From Alistipes sp. (GTDB taxonomy: Bacteria; Bacteroidota; Bacteroidia; Bacteroidales; Rikenellaceae), in NCBI GenBank assembly GCA_017630455.1, contig JAGBVG010000085.1, forward strand, positions 1 through 64,000: a stretch of 64,000 nt of DNA. Direction: 5' to 3'. Positions within the stretch are counted from its first letter, which is position 1. Each line of letters starts with the position of its first letter. Below the pieces are notes generated by a model, which saw only the letters and a list, made by a program, of their open reading frames with translations, was not told the origin of the DNA and made no database searches. Of the stretch, positions 33,982 to 42,911 are shown in pieces. Both the position numbers and the translations under genes were made by a program.

Positions 33982-36870
33982 CTACTCCTCGTCAGCCTTA
34001 ATAGCCTTCTTACGCTGAAGATCGTAAGCAATAGGTGTAGCGATGAATACTGAAGAGTATGTACCGATGATAACACCGAGGATCAACGCGAATACGAAAC
34101 CGCGGATAGTCTCACCACCGAAGATGAAGATAGCCAAGAGGGTTACGAGGGTTGTACCTGAGGTGTTGATAGTACGTGACAATGTAGCGCAGATAGCGTT
34201 GTCGATGTTAGTCTTGATATCACGCTTTGGATAGAGACCGAGGTACTCACGGATACGGTCGAAGATAACCACTGTATCGTTGATAGAGTAACCGATGATA
34301 GTCAAGATAGCAGCGATGAATGCCTGGTTAACCTCGAGGTTGAAAGGCATAACTGCGTACAACATTGAGAAGATACCGATAACAAGGAGTGCGTTGTGTG
34401 CCAATGCTGCTGTAGCACCCAAAGCCCACTGCCAACGACGGAAACGGATAGCGATGTAGATACCGATAGCCACCAACGCGATAAGGCAAGCTACGATAGA
34501 GTTTACGGTCATCTCAGAAGAGATAGACTCGCTAACCTGCTCTGAAGATGCGATACCCCACTGTGCGATACCGTCACCAGCTGTACGGAACTCATTGAAG
34601 CCAAAGTCCTCGATTGTGAAGTACTCGTCCAAAGCCTGGAACAACAAGCGGTCTACAGCATCGTTAGCCTCCTCGCCCTCGAGACCCTCAGGCTGGTACT
34701 GAGTAACGACACGGATCTGGTTGTCAGCACCAAACTGCTTAACCTCGATAGAAGAGTTTGCAGCATCGGCAACAGACTCGAAAGTCTCCTCCAAGCTTGC
34801 GCGAACATCCTCAACGTTTACAGTCTCGTTGAACTTAACAACGTATGAGCGACCACCTGTGAACTCTACGCCCTGGTTAAGACCGATGGTGCAAAGAGAG
34901 ATGATAGACGCGATAAGGAGAATACCTGATACCAAGTATGAAACCTTACGCTTAGAGATGAAGCTGAACTTAACGTTCTGCAAGAAGTTCTCAGTCATCT
35001 TTGTAGAGAACTTAAGCTCACCCTTACGCTCAACACGAGTCTCGATCAAGAGACGTGTGATGAAGATAGCGCAGAACAACGATGTGATAATACCGAGCAC
35101 CAAAGTTGTTGCGAAGCCCTTAACAGGACCTGTACCGAAGTAGAAGAGGACAACACCAGTGATGATTGTTGTGAGGTTACCGTCGATGATCGCTGAGTAA
35201 GCGTTTGAGAAACCATCCTTGATAGCGAGTGCAAGACCCTTACCACCACGCAACTCCTCCTTGATACGCTCGAAGATGATAACGTTAGCATCCACAGCCA
35301 TACCCATAGTAAGTACGATACCTGCGATACCTGGGAGTGTCAACACAGCGCCGAATGATACCAACACACCGAAGAGCAACAATACGTTGCAGATGAGGGC
35401 GATGTTAGCGAACCAACCAGCACGGTTGTAGAAGAAGCCCATATAAAGAAGTACAAGGCAGAATGCCAATGCGAACGAAATCAAACCAGCGTTGATAGAC
35501 TGCTGACCGAGTGATGGACCTACAACCTCAGAGTAGATGATTGTTGCAGGAGCTGGAGACTTACCTGAGCTAAGTACGTTAGCCAAGTCCTCAGCCTCCT
35601 GAGCTGAGAAGTTACCAGTGATAGATGAAGAACCACCATCAATACGGCCGTTAACACGTGGTGCTGAGTATACGTAGCTATCCAAAACGATAGCGATAGA
35701 GCGACCTACGTTAGCACCTGTGATGTTACCCCACTCGATAGCTGTCTTTGAGTCCATAGTCATAGATACCTCGAAGCCACCATACTGACCACCCTGAGCA
35801 CGTGCAGAGGTGATGCCTGAGCCATCCAATACTGGGAGCATAGCGCCATCCTTACCCTTCAAAGCGTAGAGGAGGAACACACCCTTTGAGCTATCCAAAG
35901 AGCTCTTGTTTGACCAAGCGAGCTTAACATCTGCTGGGATCAACGCGTCAACACCCTCAAGTGAGAGGTACTCGTTGATAAGCTGGATGTTAGACTTATC
36001 GGCAGCAGCAACGATAGGCTCACCTACGTTGAAAGTCATTGTCGAGCCATCAGCACCCATAGCTGGGTAAGATGTCATAAGCAACTCGCTAAGTGGAGTG
36101 AGGCTAACCTCAGCCTCATCCTCACCCTGTGCCAAAAGGTAGTCACGAACAGCAGCGTCAGCGTTAACGAACAAAGTCTCCATCACTGCGTTAACATCCT
36201 CAGACTGGCATACTGTCCAGAACTCGAGGTTTGCAGTAGATGCCAAAAGCTTGCTCACGCGCTCTGGCTCCTTAACACCTGGCAACTCAACCATAATACG
36301 GTTTGTACCTGCTACAGGCTGGATGTTTGGCTGTACGACACCGAGGAGGTCGATACGTGTAGCGAGAACCTCGTTCATCTTCGATACCGAACCTGCGATG
36401 TGGTCGTTAAGTTCCTTTACCACTGCTGAAGCATCCTCAGTGCCATAGATAGCCATAAGGTTCTCAGCCGAAAGTGCTGCAACATAAGCATCAACTACCG
36501 CTGCTGGAGACTCCATCTTAGCAGCTGTGCGAAGTGCAGACTCGATAGCGTCGCGAAGCATATTGTTTGATGCTACAGCGATGTCGTTGTAAGCGTTGGT
36601 GCGGATAACATCCTCAGCCTTAATCTCAAGCATAACGTTCATACCGCCCTTGAGGTCAAGACCCAAGTTCAACTCCTTCTCCTTACACTCACCATAAGTG
36701 TAACCTACATAAACACTCTTGTCCCACATCTCATCGAGATAAGCCTGTGGGTTCTCCTGCTTAGCAGCCTCTGCCTCTACGTGACGTGTCACGAAGGTGA
36801 ATGAGAGCTGCCAAATGCTGGCAATACCTAAAAGCACTGCCAACCACTTGATAATACCTTTACTCTGCAT
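33982..36870 (-). CDS. secDF: Fused protein-export membrane protein SecD-SecF
   Basis: Proton-driven accessory of the Sec translocon. At 962 residues it joins SecD (about 1-620) and SecF (about 640-962), the usual arrangement in Bacteroidota. N-terminal helix (about 9-27), GLDLKGGMNVMLEI (D1 motif), the large periplasmic P1 region, then six membrane segments including GMAVDANVIIFERIKEELR. The SecF half has GVEFTGGRSYVV and GYSINDTVVIFDRIRE. It has its own promoter and a leader of about 100 nt holding a possible 20-codon ORF. Confidence 0.95.
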   Translation of the reverse strand: MQSKGIIKWLAVLLGIASIWQLSFTFVTRHVEAEAAKQENPQAYLDEMWDKSVYVGYTYGECKEKELNLGLDLKGGMNVMLEIKAEDVIRTNAYNDIAVASNNMLRDAIESALRTAAKMESPAAVVDAYVAALSAENLMAIYGTEDASAVVKELNDHIAGSVSKMNEVLATRIDLLGVVQPNIQPVAGTNRIMVELPGVKEPERVSKLLASTANLEFWTVCQSEDVNAVMETLFVNADAAVRDYLLAQGEDEAEVSLTPLSELLMTSYPAMGADGSTMTFNVGEPIVAAADKSNIQLINEYLSLEGVDALIPADVKLAWSNKSSLDSSKGVFLLYALKGKDGAMLPVLDGSGITSARAQGGQYGGFEVSMTMDSKTAIEWGNITGANVGRSIAIVLDSYVYSAPRVNGRIDGGSSSITGNFSAQEAEDLANVLSSGKSPAPATIIYSEVVGPSLGQQSINAGLISFALAFCLVLLYMGFFYNRAGWFANIALICNVLLLFGVLVSFGAVLTLPGIAGIVLTMGMAVDANVIIFERIKEELRGGKGLALAIKDGFSNAYSAIIDGNLTTIITGVVLFYFGTGPVKGFATTLVLGIITSLFCAIFITRLLIETRVERKGELKFSTKMTENFLQNVKFSFISKRKVSYLVSGILLIASIISLCTIGLNQGVEFTGGRSYVVKFNETVNVEDVRASLEETFESVADAANSSIEVKQFGADNQIRVVTQYQPEGLEGEEANDAVDRLLFQALDEYFTIEDFGFNEFRTAGDGIAQWGIASSEQVSESISSEMTVNSIVACLIALVAIGIYIAIRFRRWQWALGATAALAHNALLVIGIFSMLYAVMPFNLEVNQAFIAAILTIIGYSINDTVVIFDRIREYLGLYPKRDIKTNIDNAICATLSRTINTSGTTLVTLLAIFIFGGETIRGFVFALILGVIIGTYSSVFIATPIAYDLQRKKAIKADEE

Positions 36871-36892
36871 TGTTTAAAAGTTTAATTATTTG

Positions 36893-36955
36893 TTAGTTTA
36901 TATGATTTTTACGCCAATAGTCGTAGTAATCAATATTATAGCACGCTTTTTGCAT
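36893..36955 (-). CDS. Possible leader ORF (20 aa) before secDF
   Basis: ATG at 36953-36955 begins MQKACYNIDYYDYWRKNHIN, stop TAA at 36893-36895, 22 nt before secDF. It contains five aromatic residues in seven positions' reach (YYDYW preceded by Y). It lacks a signal sequence, so it is not an obvious VemP/SecM-type arrest peptide. Translation is unproven. Confidence 0.3.
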   Translation of the reverse strand: MQKACYNIDYYDYWRKNHIN

Positions 36956-36963
36956 ACGCAAAC

Positions 36964-36978
36964 GCGCGATAATCGCGC
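36964..36978. promoter_or_regulatory. Palindrome centred on the inferred secDF start site
   Basis: GCGCGAT-A-ATCGCGC, perfect 7-bp arms, touching the last base of the -7 element. Operator or 5'-end RNA hairpin are both possible. Confidence 0.45.
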
Positions 36979-37007
36979 AAAGATAACAAAAAAATCGCAA
37001 TCCACAA
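36978..37007 (-). promoter_or_regulatory. secDF promoter
   Basis: TTG (37005-37007), 19 nt, TATCTTTG (36978-36985) on the minus strand. The TTG lies in the loop of the terminator of the upstream fucosidase gene. Confidence 0.72.
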
Positions 37008-37022
37008 ACGTGAACTGCGATT
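36993..37022 (-). terminator. Fucosidase terminator overlapping the secDF promoter
   Basis: AATCGCA...TGCGATT stem (36993-36999 with 37016-37022) followed on the minus strand by seven T. The -33 element of secDF is inside it. Confidence 0.65.
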
Positions 37023-37063
37023 AATTTCAATATTTTAGAACTATACTTTGCGTTCCAAAGGCT

Positions 37064-38368
37064 TTACTTCGTGATAATCTCCACAACATAGTCTGTCATC
37101 TCTGGCAGCTTACCGAGATTTAGGACCACACCCTTAGCCACTTTCTGGAACTTAACAGGCTCGCCCGACACAAAAACCTTAGCCTCCACAACCTTGCAAT
37201 CGAGAGGCAAGTAGAGCATCTCATCCTCCAACTCAAAGATGTGAACATACAGCTTCTCGCCATCGCGCGTTGTGCAACCCCACTGCTGCTGTTTCACATC
37301 GCCAGCCTCGGTGCCATAGATGGTCTTGCCATAGACATCGAGCCACTCTCCCATAGCCTTCATACGCTCCAATGCCGCAGCAGGAAGCTCGCCATTAGGC
37401 TGAGGACCAACGTTCAGGAGGAGGTTTGCACCCTTACCCGCAGCACTGACAAGGTAACGGATAAGCGTCTCGGGAGTTTTGTAGTTCTGATCGATAATCT
37501 TATAGCCCCACATACCGTTCATAGTCTGGCAAGTCTCCAAAGGCAGACGGCTGATATCCTGACCCGAGAGTCCGTGGGTGTTCTCACCTGGAAGGTCTCG
37601 CTCGAAGATCTGAATATCCTCACCCTCGAAAGGTGTGATATGGTGGTTATTGGCGATAAGACACGATGGCTGCAACTTATGAATCATAGCATACTGCTCC
37701 TCGAGTTGCCAATTGAAAGGCGTTGCATCCTCGTCGTGGTCCCACAAGCCATCGAACCAGATAGCACCGATAGGGCCATAGTTCGTAAGAAGCTCCGTAA
37801 CCTGACGATTCATAAATGCGTAGTAATGGTCCCAATCAATCTTCGACTCATCGCGACCTGTGACGTTACGCGCCGTACGACCACGTGGGTAGTCATCGCG
37901 CAACCAGTCGATATGCGAGTAGTAGAAATGTAGCTTTATGCCGTGCTTCTGACACGCCTCGGCCAACTCCTTAACCACATCGCGGCCAAATGGTGTGGCA
38001 TCCACAACATTGAAATCTGACTGCGCGGTATCCCACATCGAGAAACCATCGTGGTGGCGTGTGGTGAAACATATATACTTTGCTCCAGCATCCTTTATCG
38101 CCTTAACCCACTCATCGGCATTGAAGCGGTGAGGGTAGAATGCATCGGCAGCCTTGGCATACTCATCGCGGTTGAGACCTGCGTTCTGCATATACCACTC
38201 GCCCTGGGCAAACATACTGTAGATACCCCAGTGGATGAAGATACCGAAACGAGCATCGGCAAACTCCTCGCGAGCCTTAAGATTCTCAGGCGTAGGCTGA
38301 TAGCCCTGCGCCGATAGCGACACCACCGAGAGAAGCATCGCAGCAGCCAATAATGTTTTCTTTATCAT
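37064..38368 (-). CDS. Secreted alpha-L-fucosidase (GH29)
   Basis: Retaining glycosidase that removes terminal fucose from mucin-type or milk glycans. Signal peptide MIKKTLLAAAMLLSVVSLSAQ (about 1-21), then the GH29 barrel: FGIFIHWGIYSMFAQGEWY, CFTTRHHDGFSMWD, LHFYYSHIDW, and the nucleophile region GAIWFDGLWDHD with Asp about 206. A C-terminal beta domain follows in 434 residues. It lies downstream of lepA on the same strand, separated by two structured repeats, with no clear promoter of its own. No SusCD pair or other glycosidase is adjacent. Confidence 0.93.
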   Translation of the reverse strand: MIKKTLLAAAMLLSVVSLSAQGYQPTPENLKAREEFADARFGIFIHWGIYSMFAQGEWYMQNAGLNRDEYAKAADAFYPHRFNADEWVKAIKDAGAKYICFTTRHHDGFSMWDTAQSDFNVVDATPFGRDVVKELAEACQKHGIKLHFYYSHIDWLRDDYPRGRTARNVTGRDESKIDWDHYYAFMNRQVTELLTNYGPIGAIWFDGLWDHDEDATPFNWQLEEQYAMIHKLQPSCLIANNHHITPFEGEDIQIFERDLPGENTHGLSGQDISRLPLETCQTMNGMWGYKIIDQNYKTPETLIRYLVSAAGKGANLLLNVGPQPNGELPAAALERMKAMGEWLDVYGKTIYGTEAGDVKQQQWGCTTRDGEKLYVHIFELEDEMLYLPLDCKVVEAKVFVSGEPVKFQKVAKGVVLNLGKLPEMTDYVVEIITK

Positions 38369-38400
38369 AAATTTAAGGTTTTTAGGTTGATTAGCAGAAT

Positions 38401-38529
38401 AATTTGTTGTTAGAAAGGGTTAGGCTTGGTGCCAAGTCGAAATCTACACGGATGGGGGTGTACTGGTGTACACCCCCATTCGGGGAGATGAGCTTGGTGC
38501 CGAGAATAGCCCCTTATCACAACAAATTT
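38401..38529. repeat. Structured element family A, copy 3
   Basis: Ends AATTTGTTGTTAGAAAGGG and CCTTATCACAACAAATT are inverted repeats. The centre is a perfect 12-bp hairpin ATGGGGGTGTAC-TGGT-GTACACCCCCAT (38452-38479). It is joined to copy 2 through the shared 16-nt palindrome ACAACAAATTTGTTGT (38519-38534). Confidence 0.78.
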
Positions 38530-38654
38530 GTTGTCAGAAGGTAGTAGATGTAACGCTCGGCGAATTTCGAGGCGATGGGCTGTACTAAAGCATACTACCT
38601 ATTGCCGAGATAATTCGTTAGCGGCAGCAGATGCTGCCTTATCACAACAAATTT
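38524..38654. repeat. Structured element family A, copy 2 (at the lepA stop codon)
   Basis: Ends AAATTTGTTGTCAGAAGG and CCTTATCACAACAAATTT. The right end overlaps the lepA TAA (38653-38655 complement). Internal motifs GTAGTAGATGTAACGCT and GGCAGCAGATGCTGCC match copy 4 at proS (GTAGATACAACGCT, GGCAGTAGATGCCGCC). Confidence 0.78.
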
Positions 38655-40443
38655 AGTCCATCTTGAGGACTGCTAAGAACGCCGACTGCGGCACCTGAAC
38701 AGATCCCACCTGACGCATACGCTTCTTACCAGCCTTCTGCTTCTCGAGAAGCTTACGCTTACGCGAGATATCACCACCATAACACTTGGCAGTAACATCC
38801 TTACGCACAGCCTTCACAGTCTCGCGGGCAATGATCTTCGCGCCGATAGCCGCCTGAATAGCGATATCGAACTGCTGGCGTGGGATAAGCTCCTTCAACT
38901 TCTCGCACATCTTACGGCCGAAGTCGTAGGCGTGGTCGGCATAGATAAGCGACGACAACGCATCGACAGGCTCGCCATTGAGGAGGATATCGAGTTTTGC
39001 GAGCTTCGAAATCTGATACCCTGTGCGGTGGTAGTCAAACGAGGCATAACCCTTAGAGATACTCTTGAGCTTATCGTAGAAGTCGAAGACAATCTCCGAG
39101 AGTGGCATCTCAAAATTCACCTCCACACGATCCTGCGTGATAAAGGTCTGATTCTTCATCACACCGCGCTTGTCGATACAAAGTTTCAGCACGTTACCGA
39201 GGAAGTCAGCCTTGGTGATGATCTGTGCAAGGATATATGGCTCCTCGATCTTTGCAACCTTGGTAATCTCCGGAAGACCCGATGGGTTGTGCACCTCGAG
39301 CTCCTCGCCGAGGGTGGTTGTGATGTGGTACGACACGTTAGGCACAGTGGTGATAACATCCATATCGAACTCACGATAGAGACGCTCCTGGATAATCTCC
39401 ATATGGAGAAGACCCAAGAAGCCGCATCGGAAACCAAAGCCCAACGCCAACGAGCTCTCAGGCTCGAAGGTGAGCGAAGCATCGTTGAGCTTCAACTTCT
39501 CGAGCGAGGCACGCAGATCCTCATACTGGTCTGCCTCAACAGGATAGACACCCGCGAAGACCATAGGCTTCACATCCTCGAAACCAGCGATAGCCTCCTG
39601 CGCAGGGTTCGCCACCGAGGTGATGGTATCACCCACCTTGACATCCGTAGAGTTCTTGATACCCGAGCAGATATATCCTACGTCGCCAGCCTTGATCTCA
39701 TCGCGAGCCACCATCTTCAGCTTCAAAACACCGATCTCATCGGCATCATACTCGCTACCAGCGTTGAAGAACTTAACGTGCTCACCCTTGTGGATTGTAC
39801 CGTTGAAGACACGGAAGTAGGCAATAACGCCGCGGAAAGGGTTGAACACCGAGTCGAAGATAAGCGCCTGGAGCGGAGCATTCTCATCACCCTTTGGAGC
39901 AGGGACACGCTCCACGATAGCCTCCAGCACCCCCTCGACACCCTGGCCAGTCTTACCCGAAGCGAGGAGAATATCCTCATCCTTGCAACCGATAAGGTCG
40001 ATAATCTGATCCTTAACCTCGTCAATCATAGCCGAGTCGCAGTCGATCTTATTAAGTACTGGAATAATCTCAAGATCCTGACCAAGAGCGAGATAGAGAT
40101 TCGATATCGTCTGTGCCTGAATACCCTGTGTGGCATCGACAACAAGCAGCGCACCCTCGCACGAAGCGATAGCACGCGACACCTCGTAAGAGAAGTCGAC
40201 GTGTCCTGGGGTGTCAATAAGGTTCAAGGTATACATCTGGCCATCCTTAGCCTTGTACTCCATCTGTATGGCGTGGCTCTTGATGGTGATACCCTTCTCG
40301 CGCTCGAGGTCCATATCATCGAGCACCTGCGACTGCATCTCGCGCTGATTCAGCGTGTTAGTCTTTTCAAGGAGACGATCCGCAAGGGTACTCTTACCGT
40401 GGTCAATGTGAGCAATAATGCAAAAGTTACGTATGTTCTTCAT
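38653..40443 (-). CDS. lepA: Elongation factor 4 (LepA)
   Basis: Ribosome-bound GTPase that acts on stalled or mis-translocated ribosomes. From [19 protein letters not shown] the G1 loop [10 protein letters not shown]2 region [13 protein letters not shown] (G3), NKID (G4) and SGKTG (G5) are present. The LepA-specific C-terminal domain ends [22 protein letters not shown]. Length 596. A start 21 nt upstream (40464) is possible but would be nearly leaderless relative to the -7 element at 40475-40482. Its stop codon lies in family A repeat copy 2. Confidence 0.95.
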   Translation of the reverse strand: MKNIRNFCIIAHIDHGKSTLADRLLEKTNTLNQREMQSQVLDDMDLEREKGITIKSHAIQMEYKAKDGQMYTLNLIDTPGHVDFSYEVSRAIASCEGALLVVDATQGIQAQTISNLYLALGQDLEIIPVLNKIDCDSAMIDEVKDQIIDLIGCKDEDILLASGKTGQGVEGVLEAIVERVPAPKGDENAPLQALIFDSVFNPFRGVIAYFRVFNGTIHKGEHVKFFNAGSEYDADEIGVLKLKMVARDEIKAGDVGYICSGIKNSTDVKVGDTITSVANPAQEAIAGFEDVKPMVFAGVYPVEADQYEDLRASLEKLKLNDASLTFEPESSLALGFGFRCGFLGLLHMEIIQERLYREFDMDVITTVPNVSYHITTTLGEELEVHNPSGLPEITKVAKIEEPYILAQIITKADFLGNVLKLCIDKRGVMKNQTFITQDRVEVNFEMPLSEIVFDFYDKLKSISKGYASFDYHRTGYQISKLAKLDILLNGEPVDALSSLIYADHAYDFGRKMCEKLKELIPRQQFDIAIQAAIGAKIIARETVKAVRKDVTAKCYGGDISRKRKLLEKQKAGKKRMRQVGSVQVPQSAFLAVLKMD

Positions 40444-40474
40444 CGTGCGATGTTTATTAATCATATTTAACGTG

Positions 40475-40482
40475 CAAAGATA
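40475..40482 (-). promoter_or_regulatory. -7 element of lepA
   Basis: TATCTTTG on the minus strand, 32 nt before the chosen start; upstream DNA is T-rich without a TTG at 19-20 nt. Confidence 0.5.
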
Positions 40483-40579
40483 TGAAAAAAATGTGAAAAA
40501 GAAAACTTTTTACCGATTTATAGAACTTTTCACACCTCCGCGATCATATATAAATAGTGTCACTTGAGCGTCACTATAT

Positions 40580-40620
40580 CTGCCATTTTGTCAGTTGCGA
40601 GGGCGTGGCACATAGTTTGA
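40580..40620 (+). promoter_or_regulatory. Candidate non-standard promoter region of htpG
   Basis: An inverted repeat CTGCCATTTTGTCAG (40580-40594, one mismatch) lies 11 nt before TGGCACATAGTTTGAT (40606 onward). The latter resembles a sigma-54 -24/-12 box except for A in place of the final C of TTGC. No TAnnTTTG element is seen before htpG. Weak evidence. Confidence 0.3.
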
Positions 40621-40663
40621 TAAGAGCAAAAATCAGACAATAATAACTAAACAGCATAAAACT

Positions 40664-42721
40664 ATGAGAAATGGCAAAATTGGGGTAACAACAGAAAATA
40701 TCTTCCCCGTTATTAAGAAGTTCCTATACTCCGACCACGAGATTTTCCTCCGCGAGTTGGTATCGAATGCCGTGGATGCAACCCAGAAGTTGAAGACCCT
40801 CTCGGCAAAGGGTGAGGCTGAGGGCGAGCTTGGCAACCTCACAATACATATCGCTGTGGATGAGGCATCTAAGACCCTGACAATCACCGACCGCGGTATT
40901 GGTATGTCGATTGACGAGGTGGACAAATACATCAACCAGATTGCATTCTCGGGTGCCGAAGAGTTTATGGCGAAATATAAGGATCAGGCCATCATCGGAC
41001 ACTTCGGTCTCGGCTTCTACTCGTCGTTTATGGTGGCGGATAAGGTGGAGATCTTCTCGCAGTCGTATCGCACAGCAGAGAAGAGCGTACACTGGAGCTG
41101 CAACGGCTCACCAGAGTTTAAGATGGAGGAGCTGAGCGAGAAGCTCGAGCGCGGAACACGCATCGTGCTACACCTCTCGGAGGAGTGTGCGGAGTATGCT
41201 CAGAAGATGGAGATTCAGAAGTTGCTACGCAAGTATTGCCACTTCCTGCCTATCCCTATCGCCTTTGGCAAGAAGAGCGAGTGGAAGGATGGTAAATATA
41301 TTGACACCGAGGAGGATAACATCATTAACATAACAACGCCGCTCTGGACACGTAAGCCATCGGAGATCAGCGAGGAGGAGTACAAGGCCTTCTATGCCGA
41401 CCTCTACCCCACTGCCGACGAGCCCCTGTTCTACATCCACCTAAATATCGACTATCCGTTCAACCTTACGGGAATCCTCTACTTCCCTAAGATTCACACC
41501 AACTTCGATATTCAGCGCAACCGCATACAGCTATACTCCAATCAGGTATTCGTAACCGACGAGGTGAATGGCATCGTACCGGAGTATCTCACACTCCTAC
41601 ACGGCGTTATCGACTCGCCAGACATTCCTCTCAACGTATCACGCAGCTACCTCCAGAGCGACTCGAACGTGAAGAAGATATCAAGTTACATCACACGTAA
41701 GGTTGCCGACCGCCTGCAGGAGCTGTTCAACACTATGCGCTCCGACTACGAGGCAAAGTGGGACGACCTCAAGATTTTCATTCAGTACGGCATCCTCACC
41801 GACGAGAAGTTCGCCGAGAAGGCCGCATCGTTTATGCTATGGAAGTCTATCGAGGGCAAGTACTACACTCCCGAGGAGTATGTAGCGAAGATTCAGGATA
41901 CGCAGACCGACAAGAATGGCTTTACAATTGTATTATACACCGATGACGTTGTGAGCAAGAACGCCTTTGTGGAGGCTGCCAAGGCTAAGGGTTACGACAT
42001 CCTCGAGATGAACGGACAGCTCGACAGCCACTACGTACAGTACTACGAGTCGAAGCACGAGAAGACCCGCTTCGTACGCGTAGATAGCGACGTTGTCGAG
42101 AACCTCATTCGCAAGGAGGAGCGCGCCGCGATGTCACTCACCTCGGAGCAGCAGGATATTATGCGCCCTGTATTCGAGAGCCAGATGCCTACCGACGAGA
42201 AGATTCACTACCATATCTCGTTCGAGGCTATGGCTGCCGATGCACAGCCTGTGGTGATTACACAGAATGAGTTTATGCGTCGTATGAAGGATATGGCTGC
42301 GACATCGGGTGGCGAGATGAGCCGCTTCTACGGCGAGATGCCCGATAACTTCACCATCACCGTAAATGGCAACCACCCTATCGTCCTCGACATCCTCGGC
42401 GAGGTGGAGAACGAATACGGCGACAAGCTTCGCACTATAGGCAAGAAGATCACCGCTGCAGAGCAGGAGGAGAGCCGCTTCGAGGAGACCGTGAAGGGCA
42501 AGAAGGAGGATGAGCTTACGGCAGAGGAGAAGGATATGCGCGAGAGCCTCTCGAAGCGTATCGTGGAGCTTCACCAGGAGCGCGACACACGCCTCGAGGA
42601 GATTGGCAAGCAAAACAGAAAGGTTCGCCAGATCATCGACCTCGCACTCCTCTCCAACGGTATGCTCAAGGGTAAGAACCTCACCGACTTCATCCAGCGC
42701 AGTATATCGCTTATCGAGTAA
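40664..42721 (+). CDS. htpG: Molecular chaperone HtpG (Hsp90)
   Basis: ATP-dependent dimeric chaperone. The GHKL ATPase domain has LRELVSNAVDA, TDRGIGMS, GHFGLGFYSSFMVA and GTRIVLHL; the middle domain includes NLTGILYFP and IQRNRIQLYSNQVFV with the catalytic-loop Arg. 685 residues, slightly longer than E. coli HtpG because of an acidic insertion with KGKKEDELTAEEKDM near the C-terminus. The upstream region lacks a standard promoter and may be stress-regulated. A terminator follows at 42754-42784. Confidence 0.95.
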   Translation: MRNGKIGVTTENIFPVIKKFLYSDHEIFLRELVSNAVDATQKLKTLSAKGEAEGELGNLTIHIAVDEASKTLTITDRGIGMSIDEVDKYINQIAFSGAEEFMAKYKDQAIIGHFGLGFYSSFMVADKVEIFSQSYRTAEKSVHWSCNGSPEFKMEELSEKLERGTRIVLHLSEECAEYAQKMEIQKLLRKYCHFLPIPIAFGKKSEWKDGKYIDTEEDNIINITTPLWTRKPSEISEEEYKAFYADLYPTADEPLFYIHLNIDYPFNLTGILYFPKIHTNFDIQRNRIQLYSNQVFVTDEVNGIVPEYLTLLHGVIDSPDIPLNVSRSYLQSDSNVKKISSYITRKVADRLQELFNTMRSDYEAKWDDLKIFIQYGILTDEKFAEKAASFMLWKSIEGKYYTPEEYVAKIQDTQTDKNGFTIVLYTDDVVSKNAFVEAAKAKGYDILEMNGQLDSHYVQYYESKHEKTRFVRVDSDVVENLIRKEERAAMSLTSEQQDIMRPVFESQMPTDEKIHYHISFEAMAADAQPVVITQNEFMRRMKDMAATSGGEMSRFYGEMPDNFTITVNGNHPIVLDILGEVENEYGDKLRTIGKKITAAEQEESRFEETVKGKKEDELTAEEKDMRESLSKRIVELHQERDTRLEEIGKQNRKVRQIIDLALLSNGMLKGKNLTDFIQRSISLIE

Positions 42722-42753
42722 TCCTCTCCCGCGATATAGCGTTTCACACAACA

Positions 42754-42784
42754 GAGGGTGCCCACAAAACTGTGGACACCCTCT
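42754..42784 (+). terminator. htpG terminator
   Basis: GAGGGTG-C-CCACA, AAAC, TGTGG-A-CACCCTC hairpin followed by a run of eight T. Confidence 0.88.
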
Positions 42785-42796
42785 CTTTTTTTTAAT

Positions 42797-42911
42797 AATT
42801 TGTATAACAAGAGTTAGTTAGGCGCACGAAGCACAAAAAAGCGCAGTTTACTAATCGTAAATTAGCATTTTGAGTGCAAATGCAACGAAGAAGGCAACTT
42901 CGAACTGCTTA
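42797..42911. repeat. Family C element, copy at the lipoprotein pseudogene stop
   Basis: GTATAACAAGAGTTAGTTAGGCGC and onward (AGCGCAGTTTACT, CGTAAATTAGCATTTTGAGT, GCAACG) matches 55090-55175 closely. The right end reaches the TAA of the pseudogene at 42909-42911. The outer ends differ from the 55-kb copy. Confidence 0.65.

Noticed and set aside
38401-38654. Folded elements with inverted ends that might be integron attC sites
   Set aside because: The core GTTRRRY/RYYYAAC pair is not present as complementary ends, no cassette array or integrase is near, and the elements sit at stop codons of housekeeping genes.
38932-40470. 512-codon open frame antisense to lepA
   Set aside because: It is the opposite-strand shadow of a clear lepA gene, with low-complexity His/Leu/Arg-rich composition and no domain pattern.
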